41,458 nucleotides of DNA, taken from positions 1 to 41,458 of the IMG/VR virus record IMGVR_UViG_3300049783_000837; one strand, 5' to 3'. Both the position numbers and the translations under genes were made by a program. Numbering within the stretch: position 1 is the stretch's first letter; every line of letters begins with the position of its first letter. Below are positions 15,237 through 21,764 of the stretch, in pieces. Source of the DNA: a virus. Below the pieces are notes generated by a model, which did no database searches, was not told where the DNA came from, and was given only the letters and a program-made list of their open reading frames with translations.

Positions 15237-15251
15237 TTACTTGTTGCTGAT
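15237..15251 (-). repeat. 15-base leader repeat, first copy
   Basis: ATCAGCAACAAGTAA on the minus strand, starting at about the expected transcription start of the leftward promoter (15258-15286). Identical copy at 14974-14988. Confidence 0.6.
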
Positions 15252-15257
15252 GAACAA

Positions 15258-15286
15258 ATAGTAGCGCGTATAATAATTTCCGTCAA
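15258..15286 (-). promoter_or_regulatory. Main leftward early promoter (TTGACG-17-TACTAT)
   Basis: TTGACG (15281-15286) and TACTAT (15258-15263), 17 bases apart on the minus strand. Back to back with the rightward promoter; the -35 elements are 22 bases apart. Reads the left early operon. Confidence 0.75.
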
Positions 15287-15308
15287 GCACTTTCGCTAAT
15301 TATATTAT

Positions 15309-15337
15309 TTGCAAAATACGTACACCTATAGTATTAT
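15309..15337 (+). promoter_or_regulatory. Main rightward early promoter (TTGCAA-17-TATTAT)
   Basis: TTGCAA (15309-15314) and TATTAT (15332-15337), 17 bases apart. The spacer holds ATACGTAC, shared with the promoter at 11276-11303. Reads the 15367 HTH gene and five or six further small genes. Confidence 0.7.
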
Positions 15338-15366
15338 TAACCAATCCAAACAAATAAGGCGTTAAA

Positions 15367-15573
15367 ATGACTATAAGCAAAGAGTTAAAAGGTATTGTAA
15401 GAGATGCAGCATTGGTGGCAGGTATCGACGGAGTAATGTCGTTAGACAAGCTTTGTGTTGACTTGACTTACGCAAGAGTATCAAGAGTATGGCATGGCAA
15501 TACATCTGCTAAATTTTGCGATGTAGAGTACGTGTTAAATATTTTAAATGTAAAAGTTAGATGGAGTAAGTAA
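15367..15573 (+). CDS. Small HTH/Cro-like regulator
   Basis: 68 aa; MSLDKLCVDLTYARVSRVWHGNTSAKFCDVEYVLNIL fits a short helix-turn-helix with a following helix, like small Cro-type proteins. First gene of the rightward early unit, AAGG site at good spacing. In lambdoid layouts this place is held by cro; no CI-like gene is opposite it here. Probably represses one or both early promoters (inference). Confidence 0.65.
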   Translation: MTISKELKGIVRDAALVAGIDGVMSLDKLCVDLTYARVSRVWHGNTSAKFCDVEYVLNILNVKVRWSK

Positions 15574-15878
15574 TGATAGAAATGACTAACGACAACGGTA
15601 ACGCACCGGCAAGCCCATTTACACAAAAACCAGAGTACCAATACCAGGAAGCGGGCTTGACTAAGCGTGAGCATTTCGCAGGTTTAGCCCCTGACAATAT
15701 ACCGTCATGGTTTCATCGCGAGTTTGCGGATTCATCTGATGAAAGTTTAACGTGGCACAGGGAGGGGAATTCATATCAAATAGGTGAGTGCGGCTGGACG
15801 AAAGAAGGTGAGATTGCTTTGTATTTTGCATGGCGCACTTATTACGCAGACGCACTATTAAAGGAGCTAGCAAAATGA
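15573..15878 (+). CDS. Conserved phage protein of unknown role (GLTKREHFA type)
   Basis: 101 aa. EAGLTKREHFAGLA followed by an acidic region and WTKEGEIALYFAWRTYYADALLKEL. The GxTKRE-x-FA motif is widespread in small early genes of phages of Gram-negative hosts. An ATG at 15582 is an alternative start. Overlaps the neighbours by one and four bases. Confidence 0.65.
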   Translation: MIEMTNDNGNAPASPFTQKPEYQYQEAGLTKREHFAGLAPDNIPSWFHREFADSSDESLTWHREGNSYQIGECGWTKEGEIALYFAWRTYYADALLKELAK

Positions 15879-15976
15879 GCTTATCAAAACGCACTAACAT
15901 AAACGCAGCAATAGTAATTGTAGTCATAACGTTTAATGCGCAAATAGTTGAATTTATAGCAGGGCTAATATTATGA
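15875..15976 (+). CDS. Small single-pass membrane peptide, 33 aa
   Basis: MSLSKRTNINAAIVIVVITF..., one hydrophobic segment after a basic start. GGAG site; ATGA overlaps at both ends (15875 and 15973). Role unknown. Confidence 0.6.
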   Translation: MSLSKRTNINAAIVIVVITFNAQIVEFIAGLIL

Positions 15977-16170
15977 GCTACGGTAAGGAGTACGACAAAC
16001 TAAAACAAACGCAAATAAAATTAGGTAGCGCATTAGCGTGTAGTTTCAAAAAAGACGGTGAGATGTGCGTTTTTGTCGGCAGTAACGCTACTGATGATGA
16101 TGTTACTAGTGCGTTAATTCAACTGTCAATTGAGGTTATCAAACACAGAGCAAAAGGATTAATACTATGA
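15973..16170 (+). CDS. Hypothetical protein
   Basis: 65 aa; MSYGKEYDKLKQTQIKLGSALACSF... alpha/beta. ATGA overlaps on both sides. No family recognised. Confidence 0.6.
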   Translation: MSYGKEYDKLKQTQIKLGSALACSFKKDGEMCVFVGSNATDDDVTSALIQLSIEVIKHRAKGLIL

Positions 16171-16772
16171 GCGCACTAGCAATAGCACATAAAGCTTTAA
16201 AGGGTGATTTAAATAATACGGAACAACATTACATCAGAGATAAATTTTTGTATTTGCGCAAGGGTGGGGTTTATTTTACTTTCATTAATAAACAAGGGAA
16301 CAATAAAGCATTAACTTACATATCAACAACAGAGCAATTTATTAATTTTAAAGGTGATAACATGACGGATAAAACCTACACGCAAGAAATGGCTGATAAC
16401 GGTGAGTGCCCTAAATTAGGCTCTGAATTTACGGTTGGTGATGTAGATATTCATAGTAGAATTTTTGATTTTAAAGGTAAGGAGGTCGAGGTTATAGGTT
16501 TATCGGTGGCAAAAGGGTGTAAACAGGCTATTACTTTCCAACACCCAACCATGGGTATAGGTTGTGGGTTATTCGATAATTCATGGGTTAAATCATTAAC
16601 ACCACCTATTGAATTGATTGATGGTAAGGCTTATCAGTTTTACATAGAAGAAGTTGCAAATATATTTCAAGCCATATGGAGTGAGGAACGTCAGCAAATG
16701 TGTACAGAACATAGTTATTTTTACAAGGGAGTCTGTGAAAACATTCAACCACTAACAGTAGAGACTAAATAA
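16167..16772 (+). CDS. Accessory phage protein with TYTQEM..NG..P..G motif
   Basis: 201 aa. Residues about 1-60 are an unrecognised N-terminal domain. TYTQEMADNGECPKLGSEF (about 69-87), a beta-rich middle, LTPPIELIDGKAYQF, and the end IQPLTVETK match the accessory family also seen at 4358-4831. An internal ATG at 16362 directly before the motif could give a shorter product. Function unknown. Confidence 0.7.
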   Translation: MSALAIAHKALKGDLNNTEQHYIRDKFLYLRKGGVYFTFINKQGNNKALTYISTTEQFINFKGDNMTDKTYTQEMADNGECPKLGSEFTVGDVDIHSRIFDFKGKEVEVIGLSVAKGCKQAITFQHPTMGIGCGLFDNSWVKSLTPPIELIDGKAYQFYIEEVANIFQAIWSEERQQMCTEHSYFYKGVCENIQPLTVETK

Positions 16773-16963
16773 TGAATTATAGTGCAGCACTTATAGAGTG
16801 GGAATCAGGCGGGCTTGATGATGTTGAAACAAAAAACCTGCATGAGTTTATCAGCGATTTAATAGTAGAAGTTAAAAAAAGGGGCTATGAAAATACTCCG
16901 CCGGTTGATGAAAGGTTGCTATTAATAGATCGTGATGGTGAAATGCTTGAAGGTTTTTTTTGA
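16772..16963 (+). CDS. Hypothetical protein
   Basis: 63 aa acidic protein, starts at the A of the previous TAATG. Ends in a T-rich stretch (EGFF). No family recognised. Confidence 0.55.
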   Translation: MNYSAALIEWESGGLDDVETKNLHEFISDLIVEVKKRGYENTPPVDERLLLIDRDGEMLEGFF

Positions 16964-16973
16964 CGGACTTACA

Positions 16974-17054
16974 ATGAGAGATGCGGACGGTTTATGTCTT
17001 AACACAAAAAGATTAACGTGGATTTATTTAAAAAATAAACAGTGTAAATGGTGA
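16974..17054 (+). CDS. Possible tiny ORF, 26 aa
   Basis: MRDADGLCLNTKRLTWIYLK.., ten bases after the previous stop, with no convincing ribosome site. It fills the gap before the terminator at 17085. Weak. Confidence 0.2.
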   Translation: MRDADGLCLNTKRLTWIYLKNKQCKW

Positions 17055-17084
17055 TTTAATTACTGAAGTTATATATAGATTACT

Positions 17085-17108
17085 AAGCCGCTGAGATGCG
17101 GTTTTTTT
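17085..17108 (+). terminator. Rightward terminator of the first right unit
   Basis: AAGCCGC/GCGGTTT stem (one G-U) with a six-base loop and seven T after it. Ends the 15367-16963 transcript. The remaining 17109-17351 stretch, before the next gene on the other strand, holds only the hairpins listed. Confidence 0.75.
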
Positions 17109-17146
17109 ACGTGTGAGTTTTAGATAAAATAGACTGGGATTTAAAG

Positions 17147-17176
17147 CTAGGGTAGGGGTCCGACCCCCTACCCTAG
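17147..17176. repeat. Perfect 12-bp GC-rich palindrome with six-base loop
   Basis: CTAGGGTAGGGG at 17147-17158 and its exact complement at 17165-17176, loop TCCGAC. It is far richer in G+C than its surroundings and has no T tract on either side. It sits between two convergent terminators. Possible roles: transcription barrier, protein site or replication-related element. Confidence 0.75.
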
Positions 17177-17278
17177 AAAACAATTAATTACCAAAAAGGA
17201 ATTGGTCATAGTAATTGCTTCCGCATAACAAATCTGAATTTACATTAAATCTAGTTATCAGTCAAGTATTTACAACGC

Positions 17279-17305
17279 AAAAAAAGACCTTCGATTAAGA
17301 AGGCC
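17279..17305 (-). terminator. Leftward terminator of the RdgC/HslV-like operon
   Basis: GGCCTTC/GAAGGTC stem with a six-base loop, then TTTTTTT on the minus strand. The G-U pair works only in the leftward RNA; the rightward RNA would have an A-C mismatch. It follows the 17352 gene by about 45 bases. Confidence 0.7.
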
Positions 17306-17339
17306 AAGGAGAATAAAACTATCGGGTAATTTCCGTCCT

Positions 17340-17363
17340 GTGTTTATTGTATCAGATAAACAC
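17340..17363 (-). other. Hairpin over the end of the HslV-like gene
   Basis: GTGTTTAT/ATAAACAC, eight perfect pairs, eight-base loop, covering the stop codon region. No T tract, so perhaps a 3'-end stabiliser. Confidence 0.45.
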
Positions 17364-17810
17364 TTCTTTTTCTATGTCGTATACGTGTACCTTACCGCCG
17401 CTGTAAACATCTTTAGTTATTGCGTATTCAACAGCTTCTTTAGCTGTAAATCCAAAGTCTAGCGCAGCTAAAGCCCATTTATCACCAGAGCCTTGCGCAT
17501 AATCATGATCAGCCACGCACTCTGCATAAGTATCGTCGCTATCCTTTATAGCCATGTGTACGTTACCAGCACCAGCACCTTCAAGTAACACAAAAATACA
17601 TGAAACATCCATGTTTTTATTAGCAGAATGCAATGGATTAAAGTTTTTAATGAATGTATCTGCATCACCAGGTCTACCTGAAATAAACCAAAGCTTATCA
17701 CCTACCTTTCTATGTTTTATAGCATTGTTATCGATTATTGTTCCTCCGATTGTACTTCGACTATCGCATGCTATCTGCTTATTTTTATGATCATAAACGA
17801 TTGTTGTCAT
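17352..17810 (-). CDS. HslV/proteasome-like Ntn hydrolase
   Basis: 152 aa. Starts MTTIVYDHKNKQIACDSRST; bacterial HslV after Met removal starts TTIVSV. With Met as 1 the nucleophile would be Thr2, and the supporting residues D16 and K32 keep the HslV D17-K33 distance of 16. SGRPGDADTF (44-53) matches the GGTADAF loop, and AQGSGDKWALAAL (105-117) matches the IGSGGxxAxAAA helix with its conserved Ser. Slightly shorter than HslV (about 175 aa). No HslU-like ATPase is present. Might act alone, with host HslU or as a decoy (inference). Last gene of the RdgC operon; AAGGA site. Confidence 0.75.
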   Translation of the reverse strand: MTTIVYDHKNKQIACDSRSTIGGTIIDNNAIKHRKVGDKLWFISGRPGDADTFIKNFNPLHSANKNMDVSCIFVLLEGAGAGNVHMAIKDSDDTYAECVADHDYAQGSGDKWALAALDFGFTAKEAVEYAITKDVYSGGKVHVYDIEKEVFI

Positions 17811-17836
17811 TATTATATTCCTTATTGTTTATAGTG

Positions 17837-18256
17837 CTATACGTTGTTATTGATTAGCTCTGGGTTTTGGTGAATATTACCGATAACTTCCCATGAATTC
17901 TGAATTTCACTAGATAACAACCATTCATAATCTTCTGGTATTTTTACAGTTCTTCTTTCGTATGGGTATTTAACATGATCTTGAAGTATTTCTTCAATCT
18001 CATCCTTTGATTGTAGCGGACTTCTATACCATTCGTATTTATCAGAAAATTGAATTATATCATCCGCGTAAATATCAACACCGTTTTTATCTTGCAAGCC
18101 AGTAAATTGGCGTTTAGCTATTATTTTAACCGCGCTATAATCAAAGTTATCATCACCAGTAGTCAGTCTATTAAGTGATGTGTAGTGACTAGCTATGCGT
18201 GTTGTAAAGTCCCTGTTGTGAACCTCAAATAATATTTGAAATTTAATTTCTCTCAT
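17837..18256 (-). CDS. YopX-family protein
   Basis: 139 aa. MREIKFQILFE at the start, RQFTGLQDKNGVDIYADDIIQF in the middle and WEVIGNIHQNPELI near the end are the YopX signature (REIKFR, QFTGLkDknGkeIyeGDi, viGNIyenpeLl). These beta-rich proteins are common in phages and prophages; their function is not known. Good GAG site. Confidence 0.85.
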   Translation of the reverse strand: MREIKFQILFEVHNRDFTTRIASHYTSLNRLTTGDDNFDYSAVKIIAKRQFTGLQDKNGVDIYADDIIQFSDKYEWYRSPLQSKDEIEEILQDHVKYPYERRTVKIPEDYEWLLSSEIQNSWEVIGNIHQNPELINNNV

Positions 18257-18309
18257 TGTTACTATCTCCGTGGTTAATGCGCTAGCTTAGTAGCGCTTGG
18301 TGTTTATTT

Positions 18310-18331
18310 AAACGGCCTTATGTCGTTTTTT
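18310..18331 (+). terminator. Rightward-facing terminator inside a leftward operon
   Basis: AAACGGC/GTCGTTT stem, five-base loop, then TTTGTGTTTT on the plus strand; on the minus strand the T tract is missing. It could block rightward read-through or antisense transcription into the RdgC operon. A second hairpin, GCGCTA/TAGCGC, lies at about 18280-18297. Confidence 0.5.
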
Positions 18332-18348
18332 GTGTTTTCTATTTATCA

Positions 18349-18609
18349 TTAAATCTTCAAAGCCTCGTTAGCTAAGTAGGCAACTTTTGCATCCTTAGAT
18401 ATACCTCTAATTTGTCTAAAGTAAGACTGGTAACCTTTTACATGCCTAAATATTGATTTTAGTTTAACGATGTTTTGCTGATGATTTTTAAAGCACCCCT
18501 CTTCATCACTGCCTTTGTAATTTTCATGATCCGTATTAATAGTGCTAGCCATTAACTCCTCTTCTTTCGTTAGCTCTAATATATAATCTAATTCAATATT
18601 TAAATTCAT
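18349..18609 (-). CDS. Hypothetical protein
   Basis: 86 aa from ATG 18609 with AAAGAG upstream; a longer reading upstream lacks a ribosome site. Acidic N-terminal helix, basic C-terminal half (KLKSIFRHVKGYQSYFRQIRG). Second gene of the RdgC operon. No family recognised. Confidence 0.6.
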   Translation of the reverse strand: MNLNIELDYILELTKEEELMASTINTDHENYKGSDEEGCFKNHQQNIVKLKSIFRHVKGYQSYFRQIRGISKDAKVAYLANEALKI

Positions 18610-18675
18610 ATTTATTCTCTTTATTTGTTGGTTGTTATTAACTGCTGCAATATATGCAACAGTTAATGTTAGCAA

Positions 18676-19542
18676 TTATACTTCGTCTTTTTGCTTGTCA
18701 AAAAAGTTTCGTAAATCATCACAGTGGCTAGTTACTATTTCCAACTCAAGCGCCTGTAAATGTATTTTAAAGTCTTCTTCATCCATAAACTCGCCCGTTT
18801 CAATATCAAATGACGTTTTAATGCCTTTGATTTTAAATTCATTATTAATCGTGAATGATACGCCATCTTTAGATAAATTAAGCTGCTTAACCTCGTAACC
18901 ATCAAAAAGTAATTCGCTTACTTGTTCCGTTGGGTAATCGCCCTTAAATCTAACCACGTCTTTTTCTGCATTAGTTAGCACTAAAAGATCACCAGTCTCA
19001 AACCCTGCAAACTTAACTAAATCAGTACCGGTATTTAATTGCTCAAGCATGTTTGACGTTAACGAATTTGAAATATTACTACAATGCAGCGTTTTAGTTT
19101 CAACGGATCCAAGTGCTTTAATTAATAAACTAAGTGCTGATTGCGCTAACGAATCTTTACAGTCAAATATTAATGATTGTTTTTTGGTGTGGTAGTAAGC
19201 AGAGAATTTAACAGTTTTTATTATCATCTTGGCGCAAAACTCAGCGGTTACACTTTCGCATAATTGGCCGACTTCATCTTTTGATGGCTCATAACCCATA
19301 ATAGAAATAAGTTTTTCTAATTCTTCTTTAATTTGGGGCTTTGGAATATCTTTACTTGCATAAATAAAATCAATTCGGTAACCGTTACCTAAATCAGTCA
19401 ATTGATTATTAGTACTTAAGCCTAAATTAGACCACTGGTTATCTGTTAAAGGCGTAAATAATAAACCCTCTGCATTATTAAGTGATTCCTCTAATGCTGT
19501 GATTGTTGGTAATTCTGCTGCAAATACGTTGATGTTTTTCAT
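18676..19542 (-). CDS. rdgC: RdgC-like recombination-associated DNA-binding protein
   Basis: 288 aa (bacterial RdgC is about 300). Pattern matches RdgC: an N-terminal LFTPLTDNQWSNLGLS..LTDLGNGYRI, the mid region AYYHTKKQSLIFDCKDSLAQSALSLLIKALGSVETK, and the C-terminal YEVKQLNLSKDGVSFTINNEFKIKGIKTSF. RdgC forms a ring dimer on DNA and limits RecA action. In a phage it may shield replicating DNA from host recombination. First gene of a leftward operon with its own promoter. Confidence 0.8.
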   Translation of the reverse strand: MKNINVFAAELPTITALEESLNNAEGLLFTPLTDNQWSNLGLSTNNQLTDLGNGYRIDFIYASKDIPKPQIKEELEKLISIMGYEPSKDEVGQLCESVTAEFCAKMIIKTVKFSAYYHTKKQSLIFDCKDSLAQSALSLLIKALGSVETKTLHCSNISNSLTSNMLEQLNTGTDLVKFAGFETGDLLVLTNAEKDVVRFKGDYPTEQVSELLFDGYEVKQLNLSKDGVSFTINNEFKIKGIKTSFDIETGEFMDEEDFKIHLQALELEIVTSHCDDLRNFFDKQKDEV

Positions 19543-19586
19543 GGTAATTCCTTTATGGTTTGGTTGTTAGTTATTAACTGAGATTG

Positions 19587-19615
19587 ATATTAATACATAA
19601 ACACTTGACATGCAA
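19587..19615 (-). promoter_or_regulatory. Leftward promoter of the RdgC operon (TTGCAT-17-TAATAT)
   Basis: TTGCAT (19610-19615) and TAATAT (19587-19592) on the minus strand, 17-base spacer. Its -35 overlaps the -35 (19605-19610) of the rightward replication promoter by one base, so the two polymerases would compete. Confidence 0.6.
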
Positions 19616-19634
19616 CCCTTATGAGTAATATAAT
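19605..19634 (+). promoter_or_regulatory. Replication operon promoter (TTGACA-18-TATAAT)
   Basis: Both boxes are perfect consensus: TTGACA at 19605-19610, TATAAT at 19629-19634, spacer 18. The expected start near 19641 lies beyond the ATG at 19621, which supports the internal start at 19666 for the first gene. Confidence 0.8.
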
Positions 19635-19665
19635 TCAATTGAACTTTAAATACAGGATTAAACGA

Positions 19666-19920
19666 ATGGAACAATTTACTTACGCAGCAATAAAGAAACC
19701 AGCACAAAGACAAGAGATGTTAGACGAGGATATTTCAAGCTTAGGAACTCAATCAGGTAATTATGGGTTGTTTACCGAGCAAGCAAGAGTTATTACTATT
19801 AGTGGTGCAAAAAAGATAGCCTCAGAAATTAAATTATTATGTAAGGATGAAGGGTTAGATTATAAATCGGTTTTAGAATTCTCGCCGACACTTGAAAAAT
19901 TATTAAAGTATAGCGCATAA
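19666..19920 (+). CDS. First gene of the replication operon, 84 aa
   Basis: MEQFTYAAIKKPAQRQEMLDEDISSLGTQ..., start 19666 with AGGA upstream, chosen because the upstream ATG (19621) would precede the mRNA start. Alpha-helical, ends TLEKLLKYSA. A regulatory role is possible from its position, but no family is recognised. Confidence 0.6.
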   Translation: MEQFTYAAIKKPAQRQEMLDEDISSLGTQSGNYGLFTEQARVITISGAKKIASEIKLLCKDEGLDYKSVLEFSPTLEKLLKYSA

Positions 19921-19947
19921 AAAAACCGCCCTTGACGGTAGCGGCTT
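19919..19947 (-). terminator. Leftward-facing terminator-like hairpin
   Basis: AAGCCGC/GCGGTTT on the minus strand (one G-U), 11-base loop, then TTTTTTT. It faces against the replication operon, just upstream of the divergent promoters, and may block antisense transcripts entering the RdgC promoter region. For rightward transcripts it lacks a T tract. Confidence 0.5.
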
Positions 19948-19974
19948 AATTAAATAGTAGAAGGTGATTATATC

Positions 19975-20151
19975 ATGACTGAACCAGAATATATGAAATT
20001 AACTCAAAAAGTGAAGTTAGCAAGTGCGTTACAGCTCTTAGGTGAATTAGCATCTTACGGTAGCATTGATGATATTGATGAGCTAGTAAAAGCAATCAGA
20101 CTATTAGAGCGCTGCCACTCTAATATTGAAATTGAAATAAAAGAGGATTAG
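19975..20151 (+). CDS. Hypothetical protein, 58 aa
   Basis: MTEPEYMKLTQKVKLASALQ... helical and acidic. AAGG site upstream; ends three bases before the O-like gene and supplies its ribosome site (GAGGA). No family recognised. Confidence 0.6.
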   Translation: MTEPEYMKLTQKVKLASALQLLGELASYGSIDDIDELVKAIRLLERCHSNIEIEIKED

Positions 20152-20154
20152 AAA

Positions 20155-20829
20155 TTGTCTGCAGGTTGGATAAAGCTACACCGCCAGCTTTTAGAATGGG
20201 AGTGGTACGACGATACAAATACTAAGTGTTTGTTTCTTCATTGCCTATTAAGGGCTAATCATAGTGACACCGAATGGCGTGGCCACAACATAAAAAGAGG
20301 TCAATTTTTAACATCAGTTGACACTCTAACAAGAGAAACAGGTTTATCAGTAAGTCAAATTAGAACATCATTAAAAAAGCTAATTTCGACAAACGAGATA
20401 GCAAGTAAATCGCAAGCTAGAAGCACCGTTATTACTGTGCTTGGCTATGATTCGCATCAAGACAATGACAAGCCAGTTGACAAGCTGATGACAATGAAAT
20501 CGCAAGCTGATGACAATGAAATCGCAACAGATAAGAATGTAAGAATGAAAGAATGTAAGAATGATAAGAAAGTAACTAGGCGTTTTACACCGCCGACAGA
20601 TATTGAAACAGTTTCTTACTTTGTTGAAAAAGGATCAAATAATATTGAGGCTGAAAAGTTCTGGTTGTTCTATGATTCTAAAAATTGGATGGTAGGAAAA
20701 ACAAAAATGAAAAAGTGGCAATCAGCCGCTAGTGGCTGGATAAGCAGAAACAAATCAGAATTAAATAAAACCGATGTACTGGCAGCATCATCCGCATCAA
20801 ACTGGCACGAAGAGGATCTGGGACTATGA
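20155..20829 (+). CDS. Replication initiator, phage O-like winged-helix protein
   Basis: 224 aa, TTG start at 20155 behind GAGGA; there is no usable ATG. Residues 1-100 form the winged-helix domain typical of phage O/DnaD-like initiators: GWIKLHRQLLEWEWY, F-LHCLLRANH, GQFLTSVDTLTRETGLSVSQIRTSLKKL. The hydrophilic linker (about 105-145) is encoded by the iteron region. The C-terminal part, AEKFWLFYDSKNWMVGKTKMKKWQSAASGWISRN, is a usual end of such proteins. Binds the iterons and hands over to the P-like loader downstream, whose start overlaps. Confidence 0.8.
   Translation: MSAGWIKLHRQLLEWEWYDDTNTKCLFLHCLLRANHSDTEWRGHNIKRGQFLTSVDTLTRETGLSVSQIRTSLKKLISTNEIASKSQARSTVITVLGYDSHQDNDKPVDKLMTMKSQADDNEIATDKNVRMKECKNDKKVTRRFTPPTDIETVSYFVEKGSNNIEAEKFWLFYDSKNWMVGKTKMKKWQSAASGWISRNKSELNKTDVLAASSASNWHEEDLGL
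20481..20564. repeat. Replication origin iterons inside the O-like gene
   Basis: Two perfect tandem copies of a 22-base unit starting CAAGCTGATGACAATG (20481-20502, 20503-20524), then four tandem 8-base units AAGAATGW at 20533-20564. Part of the first unit (AAATCGCAAGCT) also occurs at 20407-20418. Neither 22 nor 8 is a multiple of three, so the protein does not repeat. The repeat is therefore conserved as DNA, as expected for iterons of a lambda-type origin. Confidence 0.75.
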
Positions 20830-21539
20830 AAGAATTATCAAAAACAATTGGCAGCTTAAATTTAACTAAAGTTAGCGGTCATGAATTGCAAAACCAAATA
20901 CCACCGATAGTAAAAACAATTGTTGACGAGTTGTTTAAGCAACTAGCGTTTGTGTTTCCTGCCTGGAGATACACTTGGGATACCGAAGACAAAATAAAAG
21001 GTGCTAAAAAGGAATGGGTAAAAGCATTCTTTGAAAACGACATAACGACTAAGCAACAAATATCTTGCGGATTAAAGAAAGCCAGGGCGACCGACACTGA
21101 TTTTTTACCAAGCTGCGGTAAATTTATATCATGGTGTACGCCATCACCTGAAGATTTAGGCTACCCAACCGAGCAGCAAGCACTTAAGCAATGTATAAAA
21201 CACCGAAGCAATCAAAATTTGTTTTCTCCTAAACACATTTATACCCGCCCTTTTATTATTGAACTATGTAGACAAGTTGATTGGTGGTTAATGAATAGCG
21301 CATCAAGCCAGGTTGAGCACAAGCGAGCTGAAAAACATTTTAAAGATGAATACATGGGCTTGATAAACTCTGAATATCAAGAGCCAGAAGAAACAACTCA
21401 TGAGCGATTAGAGACATCAGAAATAGTAAGCGAAAGAATGAGTCCTGAACAAATTAAAGATAGAAGTAATCGTGCTAAAAATTGCGCTAGTGACATAAAG
21501 CGCCAATTAGCTGCAAAGAAATTAAACAAGGATAAGTAA
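20826..21539 (+). CDS. Helicase loader, lambda P-like
   Basis: 237 aa. VDELFKQLAFVFPAWRY, KKEWVKAFFENDITTKQQISCGLKKAR, DFLPSCGKFISWCTPSPEDLGYPTEQQA follow the lambda P family (fPaw, eWa-aF, i-xxGl-xAR, pspg-FixWC, lGlPs). Loads the host DnaB helicase at the origin with the O-like protein. The charged C-terminal tail (about 190-237) is low complexity. Start overlaps the O-like gene by four bases. Confidence 0.85.
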   Translation: MKELSKTIGSLNLTKVSGHELQNQIPPIVKTIVDELFKQLAFVFPAWRYTWDTEDKIKGAKKEWVKAFFENDITTKQQISCGLKKARATDTDFLPSCGKFISWCTPSPEDLGYPTEQQALKQCIKHRSNQNLFSPKHIYTRPFIIELCRQVDWWLMNSASSQVEHKRAEKHFKDEYMGLINSEYQEPEETTHERLETSEIVSERMSPEQIKDRSNRAKNCASDIKRQLAAKKLNKDK

Positions 21540-21540
21540 G

Positions 21541-21759
21541 ATGAAGAAAGTAATTATAAGAACTCATGAAGATGAATTAACAATTAACATGTGGAATTTT
21601 GGTCATTCGTGCGCCAACGCATTTATAAAAGATTTAAAAAGAGAGACTTACGGTATTGGTTGGAATAGTTGCGGATGGGTAAGTGATTACTTTAAAGCCT
21701 ACGCATACATAAATAAAAACGGCACGATTAGTGTTTGTGTTTCTAGCACAAAAGGATAA
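21541..21759 (+). CDS. Hypothetical protein
   Basis: 72 aa; WNSCGWVSDYFKAYAYINKNGTISVCV... beta-rich. Site GGATAAGTAAG before ATG, a junction that recurs before 21765 and 22150. No family recognised. Confidence 0.6.
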   Translation: MKKVIIRTHEDELTINMWNFGHSCANAFIKDLKRETYGIGWNSCGWVSDYFKAYAYINKNGTISVCVSSTKG

Positions 21760-21764
21760 GTAAG

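Noticed and set aside
19621-19665. ATG 19621 as start of the first replication-operon gene
   Set aside because: It precedes the expected transcription start of the consensus promoter; ATG 19666 has AGGA.
20481-20524. CRISPR-like array
   Set aside because: Units are tandem without spacers and lie in the O-like gene; they fit iterons.
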